The notes beneath the pieces are model-generated. The model worked only from the letters and a program-made list of their open reading frames with translations. It ran no database searches and was not told the origin of the DNA. Shown in pieces: positions 21,495 through 28,849 of a stretch of DNA of 32,777 nucleotides. Source of the stretch: an uncultured Lachnospiraceae bacterium. Lineage in GTDB: Bacteria; Bacillota; Clostridia; Lachnospirales; Lachnospiraceae. The translations under genes and the position numbers were made by a program. Within the stretch, counting starts at the first letter, position 1, and each line of letters begins with the position of its first letter. The DNA lies in contig CAKNMY010000020.1 in assembly GCA_930989745.1 (NCBI GenBank), positions 1-32,777 of the forward strand. The letters run 5' to 3'.

Positions 21495-22787
21495 ATGACG
21501 AGTAAGACAAAAGTGACGGGGATCGCAGCAGCTGCCCTGGTATTCGCAGCTGCGGGACTGACAGGCTGCGGCAGCGAGGATGATGGCGTGGTTACCATTA
21601 AAATGCTGCAGTACAAGCCAGAGGCAGTGGATGCTTTTCAGGAGCTGGAGACGCGGTTTAATGAGAGCCACGAGGATATCCGTCTGGAAATTGATTCCCC
21701 GAATGATGCCATGAAGATCTTAAAAACACAGTTGGTGCGGGAGGACTACCCGGATATCATTGCCATTGGCGGAGATATCAACTATTCGAATTTTCTGGAT
21801 GCAGAGCTGCTGATGGATATTTCGGATTTTGAGGGACTTTCGGATGTCAAGGAGGCATACCTTAAGATGGACAAGGAGCTTGAATATGTTCCCATGGACG
21901 GCGTATATGCGCTGCCTTACATGGCGAATGCGGCGGGAGTTCTGTATAACCGCGATATTTTTGAGGAGCATGGATGGACGATACCTACCACTTGGGATGA
22001 ATTCATTTCTCTGTGTGGACAGATTGAGTCGGAGGGAATCCAGCCGCTCTATTTTGGATACAAGGACGTGTGGACCTGCCTTGCGCCGTGGAACGCTATG
22101 GCAGTGGATCTGGCTCCTTCGGATGTCTGCTACCAGGTGAATGCTGGAAATACCACATTCTCGGAGAACTACAGGGAGGTGGCACAAAAGCAGAAGCAGC
22201 TTCTCGATTATGCGCAGGACGATCCCTTTGCATATTCTTACAATGACGCCTGTACAGCCTTTGCACGGGGGGAATCGGCAATGTATGTGATTGGAAGCTA
22301 TGCAGTGCCTCAGATACAGTCGGTAAATCCGGATATCAACATTGATTCTTTCGTATTCCCGGCAAGTAATAATCCGGAAGATAATATACTGAATTCCGGA
22401 AATGACCTGCAGTTCTCCATTATGAACAGGTGTGAAAACAAAGAGGCAGCTTATGAAGTGCTTCGATTTTTCATGGAAGATGAAAATATCCAGTATTATA
22501 TAGATGATCAGAATGCGGTTCCCTGCAAGAAGGGTGACTTCGAGCTGGCGCCTATGCTGGACAGCATGAAGCCTTACATAGAGGAGGGAAAGCTTGCGGA
22601 TTATCAGGATCATCATTATCCGGCAGAGATGTCTGTGGACGCCATGATACAGACATATCTCATGGACGACAGCGAGGATGCGCTGGATACCTTTATGGAA
22701 CGCTTTGATAAACAGTGGGTGCGCTATAACCGTGATATTATCCGCAAAGTGCAGGAATATACGGAAGAACACTCCGGAAATGAGTAA
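21495..22787 (+). CDS. Extracellular solute-binding lipoprotein (family 1) of a CUT1 ABC importer
   Basis: The 430-residue protein has a lipoprotein signal ending L22-T-G-C25, followed by a family 1 sugar-binding fold with ITIKMLQY-like start (VVTIKMLQYKPEAVDAFQEL), VPMDGVYALPYMANAAGVLYN and YNRDIFEEHGWTIPTTWDEF. The N-terminal lobe and hinge match oligosaccharide binders, but the ligand cannot be named. The ATG at 21495 has AAGGAGG upstream; a longer frame from 21447 would put the ribosome site inside the gene. It is 17 bases ahead of the two permeases and is the transport binding protein of this operon, distinct from the lipoprotein linked to the sensor kinase. Confidence 0.93.
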   Translation: MTSKTKVTGIAAAALVFAAAGLTGCGSEDDGVVTIKMLQYKPEAVDAFQELETRFNESHEDIRLEIDSPNDAMKILKTQLVREDYPDIIAIGGDINYSNFLDAELLMDISDFEGLSDVKEAYLKMDKELEYVPMDGVYALPYMANAAGVLYNRDIFEEHGWTIPTTWDEFISLCGQIESEGIQPLYFGYKDVWTCLAPWNAMAVDLAPSDVCYQVNAGNTTFSENYREVAQKQKQLLDYAQDDPFAYSYNDACTAFARGESAMYVIGSYAVPQIQSVNPDINIDSFVFPASNNPEDNILNSGNDLQFSIMNRCENKEAAYEVLRFFMEDENIQYYIDDQNAVPCKKGDFELAPMLDSMKPYIEEGKLADYQDHHYPAEMSVDAMIQTYLMDDSEDALDTFMERFDKQWVRYNRDIIRKVQEYTEEHSGNE

Positions 22788-22804
22788 GAAGGGGGAACTA
22801 TCGC

Positions 22805-23686
22805 ATGGAACATAAAAAAATAAAAAACGACAGGGAACGGACCTTTATGCTGATTACAATTCCAGTGGTGCTGCTGTTTTTTTGCTTTAATACACTGCCG
22901 CTGTTAAAGGGTGTATTCTACAGCTTTACAAATTTTAAGGGATACGGTTCCTATGATATTGTAGGGCTGAGAAACTACATTGATCTGTTCAGTGATGCCA
23001 GAGTCGGAAATTCTTATCTGTTTACGTTGAAATACGCAGTGGTCTGCACGATCATTGTCAATGTGATAAGCCTGATTCTGGCACTGGGGCTCAACAGCAA
23101 AATCAAGGGCAAGACGGTGCTGAGAGGAATCTACTTTATTCCGAATATTCTCGGTGGGCTGGTGGTCGGCTATATTTTCAGCTTTTTCTTCACCTACATT
23201 CTTCCGGCAGTGGGACAGACGCTCGGGATTGAGGCGATCAGCAGCAGTATGCTGTCCAGCACAAAGACGGCATGGTTCGCGATCGTCCTGGTAGGTGCGT
23301 GGCAGTCCATCGCCATGAATACGATTATTTATATTTCCGGCCTTCAGACAGTTCCGGAGGATGTGTATGAGGCAGGCTCGCTGGACGGAGCAACGGGATG
23401 GAAGAAATTTAAGAATCTGACATTCCCTCTGATTATTCCGTTCTTTACGATTAACCTGGTGCTGTGTATGAAGAACTTCCTGATGGTATTTGATCAGATT
23501 ATGGCATTGACAAAGGGCGGTCCTTCCCAGAGTACAGAGTCAATTTCATTCCTGATTTATAACAACGGTATCGACGGAGGTCAATTCGGATTCCAGAGTG
23601 CCAATGCAGTGGTATTCTTTATTGTGATCGTTGCGGTATCCGTATGCCAGATGAGGTTTATGGGCAAGAAGGAGGAGCAGTTATGA
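22805..23686 (+). CDS. Sugar ABC transporter permease (MalF/UgpA class)
   Basis: The 293-residue integral membrane protein has about six hydrophobic helices and the EAA loop EAGSLDGATGWKKFKNLTFPLI-type motif near residues 196-217 that contacts the ATPase. The N terminus (TFMLITIPVVLLFFCFNTLPLLKG) and the GLRNYIDLFSD segment are typical of CUT1 permeases. It follows the binding protein and overlaps the next permease by four bases. No ATPase gene is present in the operon; a shared MsmK/MsmX-type ATPase encoded elsewhere is the usual solution in Firmicutes. Confidence 0.95.
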   Translation: MEHKKIKNDRERTFMLITIPVVLLFFCFNTLPLLKGVFYSFTNFKGYGSYDIVGLRNYIDLFSDARVGNSYLFTLKYAVVCTIIVNVISLILALGLNSKIKGKTVLRGIYFIPNILGGLVVGYIFSFFFTYILPAVGQTLGIEAISSSMLSSTKTAWFAIVLVGAWQSIAMNTIIYISGLQTVPEDVYEAGSLDGATGWKKFKNLTFPLIIPFFTINLVLCMKNFLMVFDQIMALTKGGPSQSTESISFLIYNNGIDGGQFGFQSANAVVFFIVIVAVSVCQMRFMGKKEEQL

Positions 23687-24531
23687 TGAAAAAAGAAAAA
23701 CATGAGGGAAAGGTCAATATACCGGTTACTATATTGCTGATTCTCGGATGCCTGACAATCTTTTTCCCGCTGTATATGGCTGTAATCATTGCGTTTAAAC
23801 AGCCGTCTGAAATGACAAATGACATTATGGGAGCGCTGGCATTTCCGAAAACATGGAGCCTGGATAATTTTGCGGAGGCAATGCGGGTGACAGACTTCTG
23901 GAACTCTCTGGGCAACAGCCTTCTCCTGACAGTTGCAACGGTTGCAGTGTCGATTGCACTTCACGGAATTGCGGGTTATGCCATTGGCCGCAGTATGGCG
24001 AAGAGCAAAGTTTATAATTTCATTTATCTGTATATTGTAAGCGGTATGTTCGTGCCTTTTGCAATCCTGATGATGCCGTTGGTAAAGCAGACAGCGCAGC
24101 TTGGAATCGCCAACCGTTTTGGTGTAGTGGTCCTTTACGTTGTGTTTTATATGCCGATGAACCTGCTGCTGTATGCGGGCTATCTGAAAAATATTCCGCT
24201 GGCGCTTGAAGAAGCGGCGCGCGTGGACGGAGCCAGTACATGGAAGACGTACTGGAGTATTATCTTCCCGGTGATGAAGCCGATGCATGCGACTGTTGCC
24301 GTACTGACGGCGATGTCTACATGGAATGACGTTATGACCCCGCTGGTTATTATGTCGGGAACAGGAAAGAATACACTGCCTCTGGCGCAGCTGAATTTCC
24401 AAACACAGTTCGGAACGAATTATAACCTGGCGTTTGCGTCTTACCTGCTGGCGCTGCTGCCCATTCTGCTGTTCTACCTGATCTGTCAGAAACAGATTAT
24501 TAACGGTGTGGTAAATGGGGCAGTAAAATAA
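23683..24531 (+). CDS. Sugar ABC transporter permease (MalG/UgpE class)
   Basis: This 282-residue second permease has six predicted helices and the EAA loop EEAARVDGASTWKTYWSIIFPVM-type sequence. Its start is at an ATGATG; the first ATG overlaps the stop of the other permease by four bases and GGAGGAG lies just upstream. A longer frame from 23644 would run through the ribosome site and is rejected. Together the two permeases form the membrane channel for the substrate delivered by the upstream lipoprotein. A strong terminator ends the operon. Confidence 0.95.
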   Translation: MMKKEKHEGKVNIPVTILLILGCLTIFFPLYMAVIIAFKQPSEMTNDIMGALAFPKTWSLDNFAEAMRVTDFWNSLGNSLLLTVATVAVSIALHGIAGYAIGRSMAKSKVYNFIYLYIVSGMFVPFAILMMPLVKQTAQLGIANRFGVVVLYVVFYMPMNLLLYAGYLKNIPLALEEAARVDGASTWKTYWSIIFPVMKPMHATVAVLTAMSTWNDVMTPLVIMSGTGKNTLPLAQLNFQTQFGTNYNLAFASYLLALLPILLFYLICQKQIINGVVNGAVK

Positions 24532-24535
24532 ACAG

Positions 24536-24574
24536 AAGTCAATCCGCCGCACCGACTGCGGCGGATTGACTTTT
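24536..24574 (+). terminator. Strong terminator of the transporter operon
   Basis: A perfect 15-bp stem, AAGTCAATCCGCCGC (24536-24550) with GCGGCGGATTGACTT (24558-24572), has a 7-base loop and runs into TTTT. It starts four bases after the stop codon. Its right arm doubles as the -35 of the next promoter. Confidence 0.95.
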
Positions 24575-24594
24575 CTGCGGGAAGATGATATCCT
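24566..24594 (+). promoter_or_regulatory. Promoter of the small membrane protein gene
   Basis: TTGACT (24566-24571) lies in the 3' arm of the upstream terminator and TATCCT (24589-24594) is 17 bases downstream. Predicted initiation is near 24601, giving a 31-base leader. Confidence 0.6.
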
Positions 24595-24631
24595 AAGAGA
24601 AACTTATCATGAACCACAGGAGGACTTGACT

Positions 24632-24832
24632 ATGCAAAAGTATAAGATTTTTCTGCTGATCGGAGGCATCATGTGGGTCATAGCGATTATGTTTTTACTG
24701 GTCCTCTCCGATAATCCGGGGACGCTGCTGCCGCTTTCGGCGCAGGCCGCTACGATCGTATATGTCGTATATCTGGCAGTGATGGTGGCGATGTTCGTTC
24801 TGGGAATCGTCTTCAGAAAAAAAGGAAAATAG
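24632..24832 (+). CDS. Small two-helix membrane protein, function unknown
   Basis: The 66-residue protein has two hydrophobic helices (about 6-25 and 39-59) joined by a loop rich in N, P, G and L, with a basic C terminus (FRKKGK). I do not recognise a family. The start at 24632 follows a strong AGGAGG; a longer frame from 24566 would begin in the terminator of the preceding operon. It has its own promoter and terminator, so it is likely a separate monocistronic gene. Confidence 0.75.
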   Translation: MQKYKIFLLIGGIMWVIAIMFLLVLSDNPGTLLPLSAQAATIVYVVYLAVMVAMFVLGIVFRKKGK

Positions 24833-24867
24833 GGAAAGAGGCCTGCAGCCCCTTTCCCTATTTTTTT
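24828..24867. terminator. Bidirectional terminator between the small gene and pyrI
   Basis: AATAGGGAAAG (24828-24838) pairs with CTTTCCCTATT (24852-24862), with an inner GGC/GCC stem. T-runs follow on both strands (TTTTTTT on +, TTCCTTTTTTT on -), so it serves both convergent genes. Confidence 0.93.
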
Positions 24868-25295
24868 CTGGAACCTCTGTACTTTTCTTCACAGTATTTG
24901 CAGCGGTAGACTTCCTTCTCCGGATCGGTCAGGATGAATACATGGTCGAGCTGCTGTTCAACGGAAGTGATGCAGCGCGGGTTCTTGCATTTGATGACAT
25001 TGACAACCTGCTTCGGAAGGGAGAGTTCCTTCTTTGCGATGATATTGCCGTCGCGGATGATGTTGACGGTGATGTTGTGATCGATGAAGCCGAGAATATC
25101 CAGGTCAAGCATATCCTCAGAACACTCTACCTTAATAATATCTTTCTTTCCCATCTTATTGCTGCGGGCATTCTTGATGATTGCGACGCAGCAGTCCAGC
25201 TTATCCAGCTTCAGATCGTGGTAAATCGTCATTGCCTTGCCGGCTTTGATGTGGTCGAGGACAAAGCCTTCCTCGATGCGTCCTACATTCAGCAT
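24858..25295 (-). CDS. pyrI: Aspartate carbamoyltransferase regulatory subunit
   Basis: This 145-residue protein is the regulatory chain that binds effector nucleotides and joins catalytic trimers in the ATCase complex of pyrimidine synthesis. The N-terminal nucleotide domain contains [17 protein letters not shown], and the C-terminal zinc domain has the four Cys ligands C103, C108, C132 and C135 (CKNPRC and CKYC). Its start overlaps the end of pyrB by 7 bases, so the two are translationally coupled and made in stoichiometric proximity. Confidence 0.97.
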   Translation of the reverse strand: MLNVGRIEEGFVLDHIKAGKAMTIYHDLKLDKLDCCVAIIKNARSNKMGKKDIIKVECSEDMLDLDILGFIDHNITVNIIRDGNIIAKKELSLPKQVVNVIKCKNPRCITSVEQQLDHVFILTDPEKEVYRCKYCEEKYRGSRKK

Positions 25296-26209
25296 ACTTC
25301 CACCTCCAGTAATGTCAGAATCAGTGCCTCCCGGACATATCTTCCGTACTGCACCTGCTTAAAGTAAACGGCGCGCGGATCGGAATCCACCTCAGTGGAA
25401 ATCTCATTGACGCGCGGCAGGGGATGCAGCACCAGCATGTCCTCGCTGGCAAGCGTCATCTTCTCTCTGTCCAGAATATAGAAATCCTTCATACGGACGT
25501 AGTCCTCCTCGTTGAAGAAACGCTCCTTCTGAACGCGGGTCATGTAGAGCAGATCCAGCTTGGGAATGGCGTCCTCCAGGCGGATGACTTCCTCGAATTC
25601 GTGCCCGCTTGCCTTGAGCACGTCTTCTCGTATGTAGTCCGGCACACGCAGTTCCTCAGGGGAGATCAGGACAAATTTAACGTTCGGGTAGCGGACCAGA
25701 GCCTCGATCAGAGAGTGGACGGTTCTGCCGAACTTCAGATCTCCGCACAGGCCGATCGTGATGTTGTCAAGACGTCCCTTCAGGGAACGAATCGTCATCA
25801 GGTCAGTCAGAGTCTGGGTCGGATGCTGATGGCCGCCGTCCCCGGCATTGATCACAGGGATGGAAGAAGCCATGGATGCTACCAGAGGAGCGCCCTCCTT
25901 GGGATGGCGGATCGCCGCGATATCCGCAAAGCAGGAGACGGTGCGGATCGTATCCGCCACGCTCTCGCCTTTTGCGGCAGAGCTTGAATCGGCAGAAGAA
26001 AAGCCAAGTACCTTTCCTCCAAGATGCATCATGGCAGATTCAAAACTCAGACGCGTGCGTGTACTGGGCTCATAAAAAAGGGTTGCGATGATCTTTCCGT
26101 CGCATGCGTGTGCATATTTTTCCGGATTTTTCTCAATGTCGCCGGCAAGGTCCAGCAGCCTGTCCAGCTCCTCGACGGAAAAATCCAGAGGACTCATAAT
26201 GTGTCGCAT
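25289..26209 (-). CDS. pyrB: Aspartate carbamoyltransferase catalytic subunit
   Basis: This 306-residue enzyme condenses carbamoyl phosphate with aspartate, the first committed step of UMP synthesis. The phosphate-binding S49-T-R-T-R53 motif, a K80-GES loop, HPTQTLTDL near 129-137, the RVQKERF aspartate-site segment and HPLPRVNEI near the C terminus are all present. The ATG at 26209 is chosen because AGGAGG lies directly upstream; a frame opening at 26305 would place the promoter inside the gene. It is followed by pyrI with a short overlap. Confidence 0.97.
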   Translation of the reverse strand: MRHIMSPLDFSVEELDRLLDLAGDIEKNPEKYAHACDGKIIATLFYEPSTRTRLSFESAMMHLGGKVLGFSSADSSSAAKGESVADTIRTVSCFADIAAIRHPKEGAPLVASMASSIPVINAGDGGHQHPTQTLTDLMTIRSLKGRLDNITIGLCGDLKFGRTVHSLIEALVRYPNVKFVLISPEELRVPDYIREDVLKASGHEFEEVIRLEDAIPKLDLLYMTRVQKERFFNEEDYVRMKDFYILDREKMTLASEDMLVLHPLPRVNEISTEVDSDPRAVYFKQVQYGRYVREALILTLLEVEVC

Positions 26210-26238
26210 AGATAACCTCCTCAGTAATTGTGCCGCCG

Positions 26239-26258
26239 CCCGCGTGAAAAAATGCGGG
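26239..26258 (-). promoter_or_regulatory. Small hairpin in the pyrB leader
   Basis: GCGGG and CCCGC arms five bases long surround a 10-base loop rich in A/T, extended by outer CCG/CGG pairing. It lies between the pyrB promoter and ribosome site. I see no PyrR-binding consensus or T-run, so its role is uncertain. Confidence 0.3.
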
Positions 26259-26276
26259 GACGGATCTCTGCTATCT

Positions 26277-26305
26277 ATCATATACGAAACGACCGGCGAT
26301 TTCAA
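26277..26305 (-). promoter_or_regulatory. Promoter of pyrBI
   Basis: On the - strand TTGAAA (26305-26300), 17 bases and TATGAT (26282-26277) match sigma-A well. Initiation near 26270 leaves a 60-base leader. Confidence 0.8.
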
Positions 26306-26351
26306 GCAGTTTTGTATGGCAGCGGATGTCGTAATTTTACATGTCTTTTTC

Positions 26352-26380
26352 TTGTAAAAAGAAAATGGGTATACTATAAT
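26352..26380 (+). promoter_or_regulatory. Promoter of the pheA-polyphosphate operon
   Basis: TTGTAA (26352-26357) and a perfect TATAAT (26375-26380) are 17 bases apart, with initiation near 26387 and an 80-base leader. It is divergent from the pyrBI promoter. Confidence 0.85.
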
Positions 26381-26466
26381 AAAAAAGATACAGGGATTTC
26401 AGAAACGTACAGTGAAGAGAAGTCCCCGGCATCGCGTTACAATAAGACAGAAAGGGACAGAAGAAA

Positions 26467-27519
26467 TTGCTGGATTTAGGAAAAATACGGGAAGAGATAG
26501 ACAGCATTGACAGCCGCATCGTGGAGCTTTTTGAAGAGCGCATGAAACTTGCGGAAGAAGTGAAAGCGAGTTCGGATTTTAACGCATGCGGAGTTCAGGA
26601 GCTGTTTTCTCACATTATGTCTATCAGCAGGAAGCGCCAGTATCAGCTTCTGGCAGAGCATGGCAGGGAGCCCGAGCTCGGGTATGAGCTGGTGGAGAAG
26701 CTTCCGGTGGATCATGCGCGCGTCGTCTTTCAGGGCGTGGAGGGAGCATACAGTTTTGCGGCCATGCACACGTATTTTGGAAAGGATATCGACAGTTTCC
26801 ATGTGAAGACTTTTAAGGATGCTATGGAAGCAATACGCAGCGGTAAGGCAGACTATGCCGTGCTCCCCATTGAGAATTCCACAGCGGGAAGCGTGCAGGA
26901 TAATTATGATCTTCTGGCAGAGTATGAACACTCGATCGTGGGGGAACAGATTATTCAGATCGATCACGCGCTTCTGGGCGTCAGAGGAGCGTCTCTTCAG
27001 GATATCCGCAGTGTCACCAGTCACCCGCAGGCGCTGGCGCAGTGCAGAAAGTATCTGGAGAGCCATCCGGACTGGGAGCAGAGGGAATTTCTGAATACGG
27101 CGCTTGCGGCAAAGCAGGTTGCCGAGGAGCAGGATAAAGGCAGGGCGGCGATTGCGAGCCGGTATGCCGCGGAATATTTCGGGCTTGAGGTGCTGAATGA
27201 GGAGCCTCTTTCCCAGGAAGGCAATTCCACAAGGTTTATTATTGTGTCGGGACATCATATCTATACGCCGGAGGCGTCGAAAATCAGCATTTGCCTGGAA
27301 CTGCCTCACAGAAGCGGAACTCTTTATAATATATTATCACATTTTATATATAACAATCTGAACATGACGAAGATTGAGTCCCGTCCGATCCCGGAACGCA
27401 ACTGGGAATACAGGTTTTTTGTGGATTTTGAGGGAAATTTGAATGAGAGCGCTGTAAAGAACGCTCTTCTCGGCATTGAGCAGGAGGCCGTATCGCTCCG
27501 CGTGCTGGGGAATTACTGA
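26467..27519 (+). CDS. pheA: Bifunctional-type PheA: prephenate dehydratase with an apparently deleted chorismate mutase domain
   Basis: This 350-residue protein converts prephenate to phenylpyruvate for phenylalanine synthesis. Residues 1-65 look like an AroQ chorismate mutase (KIREEIDSIDSRIVELFEERMKLAEEV...QELFSHIMSISRKRQYQLL), but about 26 residues between helix 1 and the last helix are missing. This segment normally holds the catalytic Lys equivalent to E. coli K39 and the Asp/Glu residues that follow. The prephenate dehydratase domain (about 86-262) is intact, including ENSTAGSVQDNYD and the STRF motif at 254-257. The ACT regulatory domain (272-350) retains ELPHRSGTL and ESRPIP. A TTG start with AAGGGA upstream matches the usual domain start. 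Family members I know are near 375 residues. Confidence 0.88.
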   Translation: MLDLGKIREEIDSIDSRIVELFEERMKLAEEVKASSDFNACGVQELFSHIMSISRKRQYQLLAEHGREPELGYELVEKLPVDHARVVFQGVEGAYSFAAMHTYFGKDIDSFHVKTFKDAMEAIRSGKADYAVLPIENSTAGSVQDNYDLLAEYEHSIVGEQIIQIDHALLGVRGASLQDIRSVTSHPQALAQCRKYLESHPDWEQREFLNTALAAKQVAEEQDKGRAAIASRYAAEYFGLEVLNEEPLSQEGNSTRFIIVSGHHIYTPEASKISICLELPHRSGTLYNILSHFIYNNLNMTKIESRPIPERNWEYRFFVDFEGNLNESAVKNALLGIEQEAVSLRVLGNY

Positions 27520-27537
27520 CAGAAAAGAGGAACAAAG

Positions 27538-28830
27538 ATGACACGAATTGAAGAGTGCATTCTGTATCGGGATTTCTCCGAGGGGGAGGTCCTGAAGAAG
27601 ATGACAGAGATGCTGGAAGCACACGAGAGAAAAGAGGAGATGGAGCCATACCGGGGATGGTTCTATGAGTGTCTGGGAAAGCTGGTGGAGATGGCCGGAG
27701 CATATGGGTTTTCGGGAAATCTCTGGCATAATTATCTGACATATCTGCTCGTGAATAAGGAAAATGCTTTCAGCACGGCCTGTGAGATTGTCGGCCATGT
27801 GGAGGGAAGCATCAACCAGATGGCGCTGCACGACTTTGTGAGGTTTAAGGAGCTGTATGATTATGATATCCGTGTCCTCGATGAGATCTTCGAATCGGGA
27901 GACTGCAGCATTATCTGCGATTATCAGAATACGAGCGGAAACCGCAAGCTGTTCAACAAGAGACTGCGCGACAGGATCGCGGAACTCTCCGTGAGGCTTG
28001 CCAATGCAGCGGACAATGGGGAATTTATGGAGGATATGATCTCCTTTTACAAGGACTTCGGAGTAGGTAAGCTGGGACTTCACAAGGCGTTCCGCGTTGA
28101 CAGGATCGATGGAAAGGCTCAGATCATACCGATCACCAATATTGCCCATGTACGCCTGGACGACCTGGTGGGCTATGAGATTGCGAAGAAGAAGCTCATT
28201 GATAATACAGAGGCGTTCGTACAGGGAAGAAAGGCGAACAACTGCCTGCTGTACGGCGACGCGGGAACCGGAAAGTCCTCGAGCATCAAGGGAATTCTGA
28301 ACCAGTATTATGAGCAGGGGCTGCGTATTATCGAGGTGTACAAGCACCAGTTCCAGGATTTGAATGAGATTATTTCTCAGATCAAAAACCGCAATTATAA
28401 GTTTATCATCTACATGGATGATCTGTCATTTGAGGAATTTGAGATTGAATATAAATATCTGAAGGCTGTCATTGAGGGCGGTCTGGAGAAGAAGCCTGAT
28501 AATGTACTGATTTACGCCACATCCAACCGCCGCCATCTGGTGCGGGAGCAGTTCTCGGACAAGGAAGGGAGAAGGGACGATCTGCACTCCTCCGATACGG
28601 TGCAGGAGAAGCTTTCCCTGGTATCTCGCTTCGGCGTCACGATCTTTTTCTGCGGGCCGGATAAGAAGGAATACCAGAATATCGTGCGCACACTGGCGGA
28701 GAGAAACGGCGTGAAGATGGATGAGGATACGCTGCTTCTGGAAGCGAACCGCTGGGAGCTGCAGCACGGCGGACTCTCCGGAAGGACGGCACAGCAGTTT
28801 ATAGATTACCTTCTGGGGCAGCAGAAGTAA
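27538..28830 (+). CDS. DUF815-type AAA-like ATPase
   Basis: This 430-residue cytosolic protein is a predicted ATPase of the DUF815 family, whose biological role is unknown. A helical N-terminal region (1 to about 200) precedes a P-loop domain: Walker A GDAGTGKS at 240-247, Walker B IIYMDD at 290-295, and a sensor-like TSNRRHLV motif near 335. The downstream segments RRDDLHSSDTVQEKLSL and the C-terminal LSGRTAQQFIDYL are typical of the family. It starts 18 bases after pheA and ends 19 bases before ppx, so it probably belongs to the same transcript as the polyphosphate genes. Confidence 0.9.
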   Translation: MTRIEECILYRDFSEGEVLKKMTEMLEAHERKEEMEPYRGWFYECLGKLVEMAGAYGFSGNLWHNYLTYLLVNKENAFSTACEIVGHVEGSINQMALHDFVRFKELYDYDIRVLDEIFESGDCSIICDYQNTSGNRKLFNKRLRDRIAELSVRLANAADNGEFMEDMISFYKDFGVGKLGLHKAFRVDRIDGKAQIIPITNIAHVRLDDLVGYEIAKKKLIDNTEAFVQGRKANNCLLYGDAGTGKSSSIKGILNQYYEQGLRIIEVYKHQFQDLNEIISQIKNRNYKFIIYMDDLSFEEFEIEYKYLKAVIEGGLEKKPDNVLIYATSNRRHLVREQFSDKEGRRDDLHSSDTVQEKLSLVSRFGVTIFFCGPDKKEYQNIVRTLAERNGVKMDEDTLLLEANRWELQHGGLSGRTAQQFIDYLLGQQK

Positions 28831-28849
28831 GAAGAGGGAGCGTGATTAC

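Noticed and set aside
21720-22772. 350-codon open frame on the - strand
   Set aside because: It is a shadow of the solute-binding lipoprotein gene; no ribosome site or family motif was seen.
24942-25367. 141-codon + strand frame across pyrI/pyrB
   Set aside because: It is antisense to the pyrI gene and the end of pyrB, which have intact zinc and substrate motifs.
26210-26270. PyrR-type or UTP-sensitive attenuator before pyrB
   Set aside because: The leader is only about 60 bases and contains a small hairpin without a T-run or the PyrR-binding consensus.
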